A DNA stretch of 64,000 nt from Lucinisca nassula (GCA_963580285.1 OY757025.1:116935900-116999899), one strand, 5' to 3'. Positions 1 to 10,733 are shown, numbered from the stretch's first letter. Notes: generated by a model not told the origin, from the letters alone. Made by a program: numbers and translations.

Positions 1-163
1 TCCGTGGTCGAGTGGTTACGCTACTCGCCTAGTAAACCAGGGGTCGCAGGTTCGATCCCGGGCTTCTCCAGACTTTCGGATGAGTCTTTAAACCGAGGTC
101 CCGTCTCCGTATGACCTTAGCTGTTGGTGGGACGTAAAACTGAAACACTCACTCACTCACTCA
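1..163 (+). mobile_element. tRNA-derived SINE, family S1, probably cut by the window edge
   Basis: The first 70 bases have a tRNA-like head with an A-box-like stretch (GTCGAGTGGTTACG) and a B box (GGTTCGATCCC). A body follows (AGTCTTTAAACCGAGGTC) and then a CACTCACTCACT tail. The same order recurs at 39535-39690 and 48056-48212, so this is an interspersed retroposon and not a tRNA gene. Its tail runs straight into the 41-bp satellite. Confidence 0.8.
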
Positions 164-1206
164 CCTCCCTGTTCACTCCCAGAAGTACAGACAGCTTTCA
201 GTAACCTCCCTTTTCACTACCAGAGATGCAGCCAGCTTTCAGTTACCTACCTTTTCACTACCAGAAGTGCAGTCAGCTTTCAGTTACCTCCCTTTTCACT
301 ACCAGAAGTGCAGTCAGCTTTCAGTTACCTACCTTTTCACTACCAGAAGTGCAGCCAGCTTTCAGTAACCTCCCTTTTCACTACCAGAAGTGCAGTCAGC
401 TTTCAGTAACCTCCCTTTTCACTACAAGAAGTGCAGTCAGCTTTCAGTTACCTCCCTTTTCACTACCAGAAGTGCAGTCAGCTTTCAGTAACCTCCCTTT
501 TCACTACCAGAAGTACATTCAGCTTTCAGTAACCTCCCTTTTCACTACCAGAAGTTCAGTCAGCTTTCAGTAACCTCCCTTTTCACTCCCAGAAGTGCAG
601 TCAGCTTTCAGTTACTTCCCTTTTCACTACCAGAAGTGCAGTCAGCTTTCAGTTACCTCCCTTTTCACTACCAGAAGTGCAGTCAGCTTTCAGTAACCTC
701 CCTGTTCACTACCAGAGATGCAGCCAGCTTTCAGTTACCTACCTTTTCACTGCCAGAAGTGCAGTCAGCTTTCAGTTACTTCCCTTTTCACTACCAGAAG
801 TGCAGTCAGCTTTCAGTAACCTCCCTTTTCACTACCAGAAGTGCAGTCAGCTTTCAGTTACCTCCCTGTTCACTACCAGAGATGCAGCCAGCTTTCAGTT
901 ACCTACCTTTTCACTACCAGAGATGCAGCCAGCTTTCAGTAACCTCCCGGTTCACTACCAGAAGTTCAGTCAGCTTTCAGTTACCTACCTTTTCACTCCC
1001 AGAAGTACAGTCAGCTTTCAGTTACCTACCTTTTCACTACCAGAGATGCAGCCAGCTTTCAGTTACCTCCCTGTTCACTCCCAGAAGTACATTCAGCTTT
1101 CAGTAACCTCCCTTTTCACTACCAGAGATGCAGCCAGCTTTCAGTTACCTACCTTTTCACTACCAGAGATGCAGCCAGCTTTCAGTTACTTCCCTTTTCA
1201 CTACCA

Positions 1207-2500
1207 GAAGTGCAGTCAGCTTTCAGTTACCTACCTTTACACTACCAGAAGTGCAGTCAGCTTTCAGTTACCTACCTTTTCACTACCAGAAGTGCAGTCA
1301 GCTTTCAGTTACCTACCTTTTCACTACCAGAAGTGCAGTCAGCTTTCAGTTACCTCCCTTTTTACTACCAGAGATGCAGCCAGCTTTCAGTAACCTCCCT
1401 TTTCACTACCAGAAGTGCAGCCAGCTTTCAGTTACCTACCTTTTCACTACCAGAAGTGCAGTCAGCTTTCAGTAACTTCCCTTTACACTACCAGAAGTGC
1501 AGCCAGCTTTCAGTTACCTACCTTTTCACTACCAGAAGTGCCGTCAGCTTTCAGTAACCTCCCTTTTCACTACCAGAAGTGCAGTCAGCTTTCAGTAACT
1601 TCCCTTTTCACTACCAGAAGTGCAGCCAGCTTTCAGTTACCTACCTTTACACTACCAGAAGTGCAGTCAGCTTTCAGTTACTTCCCTTTACACTACCAGA
1701 GATGCAGCCAGCTTTCAGTAACCTCCCTTTTCACTACCAGAAGTGCAGTCAGCTTTCAGTAACCTGCCTTTTCACTCCCAGAAGTGCAGTCAGCTTTCAG
1801 TTACCTACCTTTTCACTACCAGAGATGCAGCCAGCTTTCAGTTACTTCCCTTTTCTCTACCAGAAGTGCAGTAAGCTTTCAGTATCCTCCCTGTTCACTA
1901 CCAGAAGTGCAGTCAGCTTTCAGTTACCTACCTTTACACTACCAGAAGTGCAGTCAGCTTTCAGTTACCTACCTTTTCACTACCATAAGTGCAGTCAGCT
2001 TTCAGTTACCTACCTTTTCACTACCAGAAGTGCAGTCAGCTTTCAGTTACCTCCCTTTTTACTACCAGAGATGCAGCCAGCTTTCAGTAGCCTCCCTTTT
2101 CACTACCAGAAGTGCAGCCAGCTTTCAGTTACCTACCTTTTCACTACCAGAAGTGCAGTCAGCTTTCAGTAACTTCCCTTTACACTACCAGAAGTGCAGC
2201 CAGCTTTCAGTTACCTACCTTTTCACTACCAGAAGTGCCGTCAGCTTTCAGTAACCTCCCTTTTCACTACCAGAAGTGCAGTCAGCTTTCAGTAACTTCC
2301 CTTTTCACTACCAGAAGTGCAGCCAGCTTTCAGTTACCTACCTTTACACTACCAGAAGTGCAGTCAGCTTTCAGTTACTTCCCTTTACACTACCAGAGAT
2401 GCAGCCAGCTTTCAGTAACCTCCCTTTTCACTACCAGAAGTGCAGTCAGCTTTCAGTAACCTGCCTTTTCACTCCCAGAAGTGCAGTCAGCTTTCAGTTA
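1207..2500. repeat. Higher-order duplication in the satellite, offset 697 bp (17 monomers)
   Basis: The variant pattern of monomers at about 1207-1803 recurs at about 1904-2500, offset exactly 17 x 41 bp. It includes rare changes such as TTTACACTACC, GTGCCGTCAG and AACCTGCC. Only a few substitutions separate the copies, for example TACCATAAG at about 1981 and GTAGCC at about 2087. This indicates a recent block duplication. Confidence 0.85.
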
Positions 2501-5500
2501 CCTCCCTTTTCACTACCAGAAGTGCAGTCAGCGTGCAGTTACCTACCTTTTCACTACCAGAAGTGCAGTCAGCTTTCAGTAACCTCCCTTTTCACTACAA
2601 GAAGTACAGTCAGCTTTCAGTAACCTCCCGGTTCACTACCAGAAGTGCAGTCAGCTTTCAGTTACTTCCCTTTTCACTACCAGAAGTTCTGTCAGCTTTC
2701 AGTTACCTCCCTTTTCACTACCAGAAGTGCAGTCAGCTTCCAGTAACTTCCATGTTCACTACCAGAAGTTCAGTCAGCTTTCAGTAACCTCCCTGTTCAC
2801 TACCAGAAGTTCAGTCAGCTTTCAGTTACCTCCCTTTTCACTACCAGAAGTACAGCCAGCTTTCAGTAACCTCCCTGTTCACTACCAGAAGTTCAGTCAG
2901 CTTTCAGTTACCTCCCTTTTCACTACCAGAAGTGCAGTCAGCTTTCAGTAACTTCCCTTTTCACTACCAGAAGTGCAGTCAGCTTTCAGTTACTTCCCTT
3001 TTCACTACCAGAGATGCAGTCAGCTTTCAGTAACCTACCTTTTCACTCCCAGAAGTACAGTCAGCTTTCAGTAACCTCCCTTTACACTACCAGAGATGCA
3101 GCCAGCTTTCAGTAACCTCCCTTTTCACTCCCAGAAGTACAGTCAGCTTTCAGTAACCTCCCTTTTCACTACCAGAAGTTCAGTCAGCTTTCAGTTACCT
3201 CCCTTTTCACTCCCAGAAGTACAGTCAGCTTTCAGTTACCTACCTTTTCACTACCAGAGATGCAGCCAGCTTTCAGTTACCTCCCTTTTCTCTACCAGAA
3301 GTGCAGTAAGCTTTCAGTAACCTACCTTTTCACTACCAGAGATGCAGCCAGCTTTCAGTTACCTCCCTTTTCACTACCAGAGATGCAGCCAGCTTTCAGT
3401 TACCTCCCTTTTCACTACTAGAGATGCAGCCAGCTTTCAGTAACCTCCCTGTTCACTACCAGAAGTACAGCCAGCTTCCAGTTACCTACCTTTTCACTAC
3501 CAGAGATGCAGCCAGCTTTCAGTTACCTCCCTTTTCACTACCAGAAGTGCAGTCAGCTTTCAGTAACCTCCCTTTTCACTACCAGAAGTACAGTCAGCTT
3601 TCAGTAACCTCCCTTTTCACTCCCAGAAGTACAGTCACCTTTCAGTTACCTCCCTTTTCACTCCCAGAAGTACAGTCAGCTTTCAGTTACCTCCCTTTTC
3701 ACTATCAGAAGTACAGTCAGCTTTCAGTAACCTCCCTTTTCACTCCCAGAAGTACAGTCAGCTTTCAGTAACCTCCCTTTTCACTACCAGAAGTACAGTC
3801 AGCTTTCAGTAACCTCCCTTTTCACTCCCAGAAGTACAGTCAGCTTTCAGTAACCTCCCTGTTCACTACCAGAAGTTCAGTCAGCTTTCAGTTACCTACC
3901 TTTTCACTCCCAGAAGTACAGTCAGCTTTCAGTTACCTACCTTTTCACTCCCAGAAGTACAGTCAGCTTTCAGTTACCTCCCTGTTCACTTCCAGAAGTA
4001 CAGTCAGCTTTCAGTTACCTACCTTTTCACTACCAGAAGTGCAGCCAGCTTTCAGTTACCTACCTTTTCACTCCCAGAAGTACAGTCAGCTTTCAGTAAC
4101 CTACCTTTTCACTACCAGAAGTACAGTCAGCGTTCAGTTACCTACCTTTTCACTACCAGAAGTACAGTCAGCTTTCAGTAACCTACCTTTTCACTACCAG
4201 AGATGCAGTCAGCTTTCAGTAACCTCCCTTTTCACTGCCAGAAGTGCAGTCAGCTTTCAGTTACCTACCTTTTCACTCTAAGAAGTACAGTCAGCTTTCA
4301 GTAACCTCCCTTTTCACTCCCAGAAGTACAGTCAGCTTTCAGTTACCTACCTTTTCACTCCCAGAAGTACAGTCAGCTTTCAGTTACCTACCTTTTCACT
4401 CCCAGAAGTACAGTCAGCTTTCAGTTACCTCCCTGTTCACTTCCAGAAGTACAGTCAGCTTTCAGTTACCTACCTTTTCACTACCAGAAGTGCAGCCAGC
4501 TTTCAGTTACCTACCTTTTCACTCCCAGAAGTACAGTCAGCTTTCAGTAACCTACCTTTTCACTACCAGAAGTGCAGTCAGCTTTCAGTAACCTCCCTTT
4601 TCACTACCAGAAGTGCAGTCAGCTTTCAGTAACCTCCCTTTTCACTACCAGAAGTGCCGTCAGCTTTCAGTTACCTCCCTTTTCACTACCAGAAGTGCAG
4701 TCAGCGTGCAGTTACCTACCTTTTCACTACCAGAAGTGCAGTCAGCTTTCAGTAACCTCCCTTTTCACTACAAGAAGTACAGTCAGCTTTCAGTAACCTC
4801 CCGGTTCACTACCAGAAGTGCAGTCAGCTTTCAGTTACTTCCCTTTTCACTACCAGAAGTGCAGTCAGCTTTCAGTAACCTCCCTGTTCACTACCAGAAG
4901 TTCAGTCAGCTTTCAGTTACCTCCCTTTTCACTACCAGAAGTGCAGTCAGCTTTCAGTAACTTCCCTGTTCACTACCAGAAGTTCAGTCAGCTTTCAGTT
5001 ACCTCCCTTTTCACTACCAGAAGTGCAGTCAGCTTTCAGTAACTTCCCTGTTCACTACCAGAAGTTCAGTCAGCTTTCAGTAACCTCCCTGTTCACTACC
5101 AGAAGTTCAGTCAGCTTTCAGTTACCTCCCTTTTCACTACCAGAAGTACAGCCAGCTTTCAGTAACCTCCCTGTTCACTACCAGAAGTTCAGTCAGCTTT
5201 CAGTTACCTCCCTTTTCACTACCAGAAGTGCAGTCAGCTTTCAGTAACTTCCCTTTTCACTACCAGAAGTGCAGTCAGCTTTCAGTTACTTCCCTTTTCA
5301 CTACCAGAGATGCAGTCAGCTTTCAGTAACCTACCTTTTCACTCCCAGAAGTACAGTCAGCTTTCAGTAACCTCCCTTTACACTACCAGAGATGCAGCCA
5401 GCTTTCAGTAACCTCCCTTTTCACTCCCAGAAGTACAGTCAGCTTTCAGTAACCTCCCTTTTCACTACCAGAAGTTCAGTCAGCTTTCAGTTACCTCCCT

Positions 5501-5790
5501 TTTCACTCCCAGAAGTACAGTCAGCTTTCAGTTACCTACCTTTTCACTACCAGAGATGCAGCCAGCTTTCAGTTACCTCCCTTTTCTCTACCAGAAGTGC
5601 AGTAAGCTTTCAGTAACCTACCTTTTCACTACCAGAGATGCAGCCAGCTTTCAGTTACCTCCCTTTTCACTACCAGAGATGCAGCCAGCTTTCAGTTACC
5701 TCCCTTTTCACTACCAGAGATGCAGCCAGCTTTCAGTAACCTCCCTGTTCACTACCAGAAGTACAGCCAGCTTCCAGTTACCTACCTTTT
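2480..5790. repeat. Larger higher-order duplication in the satellite (about 1.0-1.1 kb blocks)
   Basis: The block at about 2480-3490 recurs at about 4650-5790. Rare monomers serve as markers: GTCAGCGTGCAG, CACTACAAGAAGTACAG, CTCCCGGTTCAC, TTTTCTCTACC and AGCTTCCAG. The offset is 2173 bp (53 monomers) at the left and 2296 bp (56 monomers) at the right, so the second copy has gained three monomers. Confidence 0.85.
3898..4576. repeat. Higher-order duplication in the satellite, offset 451 bp (11 monomers)
   Basis: The run at 3898-4125, which includes the rare CACTTCCAGAAG monomer followed by CACTACCAGAAGTGCAGCC, recurs at 4349-4576 with an 11-monomer offset. This is a third block size in the same array. 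Confidence 0.75.
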
Positions 5791-6534
5791 CACTACCAGA
5801 GATGCAGCCAGCTTTCAGTAACCTCCCTGTTCACTACCAGAAGTGCAGTCAGCTTTCAGTTACCTACCTTTTCACTACCAGAGATGCAGCCAGCTTTCAG
5901 TAACCTCCCTTTTCACTACCAGAGATGCAGCCAGCTTTCAGTAACCTCCCTTTTCACTACCAGAGATGCAGCCAGCTTTCAGTTACCTACCTTTTCACTA
6001 CCAGAAGTGCAGCCAGCTTTCAGTTACCTCCCTTTTCACTACCAGAAGTGCAGTCAGCTTTCAGTAACCTGCCTTTTCACTACCAGAAGTGCAGTCAGCT
6101 TTCAGTTACTTCCCTTTTCACTACCAGAAGTGCAGTCAGCTTTCAGTAACCTCCCTTTTCACTACCAGAAGTGCAGTCAGCTTTCAGTTACTTCCCTTTT
6201 CCCTACCAGAAGTGCAGTCAGCTTTCAGTTACTTCCCTTTTCACTACCAGAAGTTCAGCCAGCTTTCAATCACCTCCCTTTTCACTACCAGAGATGCAGC
6301 CAGCTTTCAGTAACCTCCCTGTTCACTACCAGAAGTACAGTCAGCTTTCAGTTACCTACCTTTTCACTACCAGAAGTGCAGTCAGCTTTCAGTTACTTCC
6401 CTTTTCACTACCAGAAGTGCAGTCAGCTTTCAGTAACCTCCCTGTTCACTACCAGAAGTACAGTCAGCTTTCAGTTACCTACCTTTTCACTACCAGAGAT
6501 GCAGCCAGCTTTCAGTTACCTCCCGGTTCACTAC

Positions 6535-6739
6535 CTTTACGTTAAACCTCAAATCAAACAAACAACAACCCTACCTTTGCAAACAGTGTAGATCCAGATC
6601 AGATGGCTTTTGAAGAACTCTTATCCTGCTGTTCATGACAACACCTACATTTGCAAACAGTGTAGATCCGGAACAGATGTCTAGCAGTTTGTGGTTAAAT
6701 ATTTTGAAACCTCAACTGATTACCATGCATGTTCTAAAA
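6535..6739. repeat. S4 retroposon tail followed by two broken hairpin-MITE P pieces
   Basis: At 6541 the sequence GTTAAACCTCAAATCAAAC matches the 3' tail of the S4 copies at 15519, 30087 and 51616. Next come two half copies of the family P hairpin (GCAAACAGTGTAGATCC at 6580 and 6654), with a piece of its end (TTATCCTGCTGTTCATGAC) between them. Nothing further is recognised up to 6739. Confidence 0.7.
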
Positions 6740-6941
6740 TTTGAACACGCCTATACAAATGCATTGTAAATTTTACAACCGAAAAATGAAAATTTTCAGA
6801 TGAAAAATTTTGATATTTTTCTTCCACAATCTATGTTCTTGAGCAGAAATAAGAAAAATGTTTACCCCCGCAAGCCACAGTATTACTATATAAAAGTGGG
6901 GTTTAAGGGAGTCAAATTAATATAGGCGTGTTTTCATGATG
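6740..6941 (+). mobile_element. MITE family A, copy with internal deletion
   Basis: The left end (ACACGCCTATACAAAT) and right end (TATAGGCGTGTTTTCATG) are inverted relative to each other. The interior has the family's GAGCAGAAATAAGAAAAAT and TATATAAAAGTGGGGTTTA blocks. The central GAACCGCC palindrome of other copies is missing here. No coding capacity. Confidence 0.8.
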
Positions 6942-7206
6942 GACTGGGCAAGAATTGTATAATTGAAATACTGTTTTTATGTGCCCTTTTGAAAAATAGG
7001 TTGTATTATGTTATGCCTCTTGGTGTTTGTCGATCCATTTGTCTGTCCAGGCAGACGAAAGGTTTGGTACTTGCTGTATATTCATTTACAAAAAGTAGCC
7101 AACAAATATTGAGGTATTGTTGGGTATTTAGGGGAATTTGGGTTCCTTGTTGGTTTGTTGGGTACTTTTTCTACCCAACCCCTGCAAAAGAAATATTAGG
7201 GTATTG
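6942..7206. repeat. Repeat D (left part), host of the following tandem-core element
   Basis: A repeated GTATTGTTGGGTATTTAGGG motif (about 7112 and 7201) with CTACCCAACCC nearby. Similar text (GTTTGTTGGGTACTTTTT) resumes right after the next element at 9869, so the element seems to have inserted into D. No gene recognised. Confidence 0.5.
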
Positions 7207-8179
7207 TTGGGTATTTAGGGGAAGTTTTAGCTCACTGTCGCGTAGTGACGAGGTGAGCTTTTGGGATCACTTTTTGTCTGTTGTCCATCTTGCGTCCGAC
7301 CGTGCATCCATAAACAATTTCTTCAAACAACATCTCCTCCTAAACCACTGATCGGATTTTGACCAAACTTCAAGGGGATGATCCTTAGGTGGTCCCCTTT
7401 CAAAATTGTTAAAATGGTTCTGGTCTGTTGCACATCTAGGTCACATGAGCCAAAAATAGATTTTTTCTCTGAAACCTTAAAAAATCTTCTTCTCTGAAAC
7501 CACAAGGCCCAGGTCTTTGATATTTGGTATGAAGCTTCATCTAGTGGACCCCTACCAAGATTGTTCAAATTATAATGCTGGGGCAAAAAATGCCCCCGCC
7601 CCGGGGCCCTTTAGTTTTACATAGGCTTATATGTGGAAAATCTTTAAAAATCTTCTTCTGTTAAACTGCAAGGCCCAGGACTTTGATGTTGGGTATGAAG
7701 CTTCATCTAATGGACCTCTACCAAGATTGTTCAAATTATAGCTCAGGGGCCAAAAATGCCCTGGCTCTGGGGCCCTTTGCATTTCCATAGACTTATATAA
7801 AAAAAAAATCTTAAAAATCTTCTTCTCTGAAACCACAAGATATTTGGTATGAAGCTTCATCTAGTGGACCTCTATCAAGATTGTTCAAACTATAGCCCTG
7901 AGACCAAAAATTTCCCCGCTCCAGGGCCCTTTGGTTTTACACAGACTTATATAGGGAAAATCTTAAAACATCTTCTCTGAAACCGCACTGGCCAGGACTT
8001 TGATATTTGGTATGAAGCTTCATCTAATGGACCTCTACCAAGATTGTTCAAATTATAGCCCTGGGGCAAAAAAATGCCCCCCGCTGCGGGGCCCTTTAGT
8101 TTAACATAGACAAATATAGGGAAAATTTTTAAAAATCTTCTCAGAAACCACAAGGCCTAGGTCTTTGATATTTGGTATG

Positions 8180-9142
8180 AAAAGTAGAAGTAAAACAAAG
8201 ATCAGGAATTGATACAATTAACTTACTCCATCCATAAAAGACACCAAAGGGAAAGAAATACAAACATTAAGCGACCAGACCATAATGGAAACCTAAACAA
8301 AGGAAGGCCATATGGACAGTTACTTTCCCACAAAATGGCCATATGGCCATCCAAAATTAAAAGACACAAGTGATACACACAGTAAGTAACAAACAACAAC
8401 ATAAATAAATCGCCACAGAAGAGCCGCCTTGGAACGGTCAGTGGAAGATTTCCACTGGGGGGCTTAAATCGATTTTACGTGGCCACAATCCTAGCCCTTA
8501 CTTCCGTCGCGATTTAGACAAAAATTTGTTCAGTCCGCATGAAGGCCTCCTAACTCATCAGTGCAACATCTCCGTGAACACAGAAATCAAAGAACCACAG
8601 AGGTGAGACAACGGTGAGGACTTGACAGCAAGAAACCACTGAAATGCTGGAGCAAAAGAAAACCAACAGTTAGACTCTGATGAGCCCGACCAGAGACAGA
8701 GCATCAGGCACCAACCAACATTATCTCTTTAATTTTCAATAAGCCTTTACGTTGGAGGCGTCATAGAATCTGAGGCCTGACCCACCGGCGTGCAATTAAA
8801 GAGGGAAGCAAAGTTGCCAACCGTGATTGGGTTAACTACCATGCATGCAGTCTGTCGTATAATATCCATGTTGTACCCAATCTTTTTATATCGAAGAATG
8901 ATTTTACGAAATTGGGTGCTGAAGTCATTGCGGTTATATATTTTTCTGAATTTATATACTAAGTCACAATAAAATTCGGGTTCCGATAGACCTTGTTGCA
9001 GAAGAGATTTAAGTCCAATATTGAATTTTGAAATTAAATCAGAATGGCGTCTATAAAATTTTGAAAAGGCTTTGCGTAGTTTATGGTACCGATAACCCAG
9101 ATTAAGGAGTTTAGCCGTTAATAATTTATTACGAGTGTTGTT
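8180..9142 (-). mobile_element. 5'-truncated retroelement fragment inserted into an H1 repeat unit
   Basis: This is the reverse complement of 45408-46362 over almost its full length, and nearly identical. The H1 unit is cut inside GGTATGAA|GCTTCATC and resumes as TTCATCTAGTGGAC. The 3' terminus, read as CTTCTACTTT on the minus strand, is shared with copies at 44633-44720 and 46362. Different truncation points with a common 3' end indicate target-primed reverse transcription. Confidence 0.85.
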
Positions 9143-9145
9143 CAT
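8747..9145 (-). pseudogene. C-terminal tail of a retroelement ORF (reverse-transcriptase type)
   Basis: A 133-codon open frame with residues such as LLNLGYRYHKLRKAFSKFY, LSEPEFYCDLVYKFRKIY and ACMVVNPITV. It matches the frame at 45394-45795 with only a few differences. I recall this Tyr/Lys-rich tail following reverse-transcriptase domains in highly repeated ORFs of bivalve and lancelet genomes, but I cannot assign a clade. No catalytic YADD motif or other enzyme core is present. The first residues may be flanking sequence. It is a dead fragment carried by the retroelement copy. Confidence 0.65.
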
Positions 9146-9868
9146 CTAGTGGACTTCTATCAAGATTATTCAAATTATAGCCCTGAAACCAAAAATGCCC
9201 CTGCTCCGGGGCCCTTTGGTTTTATATAGACTTACATAGGGAAAATCTTAAAAAATCTTCTTCTGTGAAACCACAAAGCCTAGGTCTTTGATATTTAGTG
9301 TGAAATTTCATCTAGTGGACCTCTATCAAGATTGTGCAAATTATAGCCCTGGGGCCAAAAATGTATCCGCCCTGAGACCCTTTGGTATTACATAGACTTA
9401 TAAATGGAAATCTTTAAAAGTCTTCTCCTCTGAAACTGCAAGGCCCAGGTCTTTGATATTTGGTATGGAGCTTCATCTATTGGACCTCTACCAAGATTGT
9501 TCAAATTATAGCCCTGGGGCCACAAATGCCCCCTCCCAGAGGCCCTTTGGTTTTACATCGACTTATATAGCCCTGGGGGCATTTGGTTTTGCATAGGCTT
9601 ATGTAGGGAATATCTTTAAAAAAATCTTCTTCTCTGAAACCACAAGGCCCAGGTCTTTGATATTTGGTGTGTAGCTTCATCTAGTGGACCTTTGCCAAGA
9701 TTGTTCAAATTATAGCCTTTGTTGATGTTTGGTATGAAGCTTCACTTTTAGACCTCCCTCAACATTATGCACATTATAGCCCTGGGGTCAATAATGGCCC
9801 TACCTGGAGCCCACTTGTCACACTATGGATCAGGTGAGCGATTCAGGGCCATCATGGCCCTCTTGTTG

Positions 9869-10195
9869 TTTGTTGGGTACTTTTTACACACACCCCCCAA
9901 ACTGAGTTTAGGGGTATACTTGATTCAGCTTGTCAGTGCATCCATCTGTCCATCCGTACTCTTCAGTCTATGCTTCCAAACCAATTTCCACCAAATTCCA
10001 TACATGGTTTTGCAGCCATGAGGCCTGATGAGTTTGATTTTTTCAAAATTAGAGGTGTATCAAAATTCAAAATGGGAGTTACTGCCATTTGTTCTTCAAA
10101 TAATGCTGAAATTAGCCATTTTGGGACTCTACAGACTATGCTTCCAAACCGATTTCACATAACGATTACACTCCCATGCATCATAGTGCATTTAT
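9869..10195. repeat. Repeat D, right part
   Basis: It contains GTTTGTTGGGTACTTTTT, a CATCTGTCCATCCGTAC tract and a unit with ACATGGTTTTGCAGCC and AAATAATGCTGAAATTAGCC. The same unit resumes at 10734 (ACATGGCTTTGCGTCC, AAATAATGCTGGAATTAG). Two MITEs therefore interrupt it. No gene recognised. Confidence 0.55.
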
Positions 10196-10489
10196 CATTA
10201 CGAAAACACGCCTATACAAATACATTGCCAATTTTACCGCCGAAAATACGAACATTTTAAGATGAAAAATTGTGATATTTTTCTTATTTCTGCTCAAAAT
10301 ATAGATTGTTGGTACTCGTTAGAACCGCCTAATCTATATTTTAGAGCAGAAATAAGAAAAATAATGAGGCGGTTCTAACGAGTACCCAGAATCTATATTT
10401 TAGAGCAGAAATAAGAAAAATAAGGTATACCCCTGTCAACCCCAGTTTTACTATATAAAAGTGGGGTTAGAGGGGGTCAAAATTATATA
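10196..10489 (+). mobile_element. MITE family A with rearranged centre
   Basis: The left end is TTACGAAAACACGCCTATAC and the right part is GTGGGGTTAGAGGGGGTC..TTATATAG. The central palindrome is split: GTACTCGTTAGAACCGCC at 10314 and GAGGCGGTTCTAACGAGTAC at 10366 are separated by a duplicated ATTTTAGAGCAGAAATAAG block. The last about 15 bases of the right terminus are lost at the junction with the next MITE. Confidence 0.8.
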
Positions 10490-10733
10490 GTGCCTATCTC
10501 CAAAATGGTCAATTTTCTGCAGAAAATTTGTGATATTATTCTTATTTACACACAATAGATAGGTTGTGGGTACTCGTTAGAACCGCCTCATTGAGGCGGT
10601 TCTAACAAGTACCCACAACCTATGTCTAGGAGCAGAAATAAGGAAAATAATGTATACCCCTGTAAACCCCAGTTTTTCACTATATAAAGTGGGTGTAAGA
10701 GGGTGTTTATTTCACAGACTTGTTAGCGTGATG
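10490..10733 (+). mobile_element. MITE family B, near complete
   Basis: It starts CTCCAAAATGGTCAATTTTC and ends TTCACAGACTTGTTAGCGTG. A central palindrome (GTGGGTACTCGTTAGAACCG and its complement, joined through CATTGAGG) occupies 10567-10618. The same core lies in family A, although the termini differ. Confidence 0.8.

Larger units (their letters stand above)
164..6534. repeat. 41-bp satellite array, about 155 monomers
   Basis: A 41-bp unit repeats without interruption for 6.37 kb. The consensus holds TTTTCACTACCAGAAGTG, then CAGTCAGCTTTCAG, then a TTACC or TAACC variant. Monomers differ at a few positions: GAAGTG/GAGATG/GAAGTA/GAAGTT, CACTACC/CACTCCC, CAGTC/CAGCC and TTA/TAA. Because 41 is not a multiple of 3, every frame passes through three phases and gives a 41-residue pseudo-repeat. 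ATG appears only in the GAGATG variant, and a stop appears where TAA replaces TTA. These fully explain the short open frames of up to 238 codons, so I do not call a gene. The left border is the tail of SINE S1 and the right border is the 3' tail of retroposon S4. Most monomers carry one AGCT (AluI) site. Confidence 0.97.
7207..9868 (+). mobile_element. Tandem-core Helentron/pearl-like element H1, split by a retroelement fragment
   Basis: The 5' part is AGCTCACTGTCGCGTAGTG...GAGGTGAGCTTTTGGGATCAC, an imperfect hairpin, followed by a short GTCCGACCG-type tract. The core is diverged units of about 167 bp with marker GATATTTGGTATGAAGCTTC. The 3' end at 9822-9868 is ATCAGGTGAGCGA, then a small hairpin (AGGGCCATCATGGCCCT) and CTTGTT. 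GCTCACCTG near the 5' end and CAGGTGAGC near the 3' end form subterminal inverted repeats. This layout resembles Helentron-associated and pearl elements described in molluscs. That classification is inference, and no Rep/helicase is present. Confidence 0.75.

Noticed and set aside
164..6534. Possible CRISPR array
   Set aside because: Units are continuous 41-bp tandem repeats with no unique spacers and no cas genes, in a eukaryotic context.
226..6591. Overlapping open frames of 74-238 codons giving a repeated SFQLP/MQPAFS-type protein
   Set aside because: They arise from a 41-bp satellite read through three phases. Starts and stops depend on single-base monomer variants. No splice sites, promoter or single conserved frame.
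7323..8153. Minus-strand frames with YNLNNLGRGPLDEASYQISK repeats, also seen at 41542, 43419 and 43827
   Set aside because: They repeat with the 167-bp unit of the tandem-core elements and break at random indels. They are by-products of the repeat.
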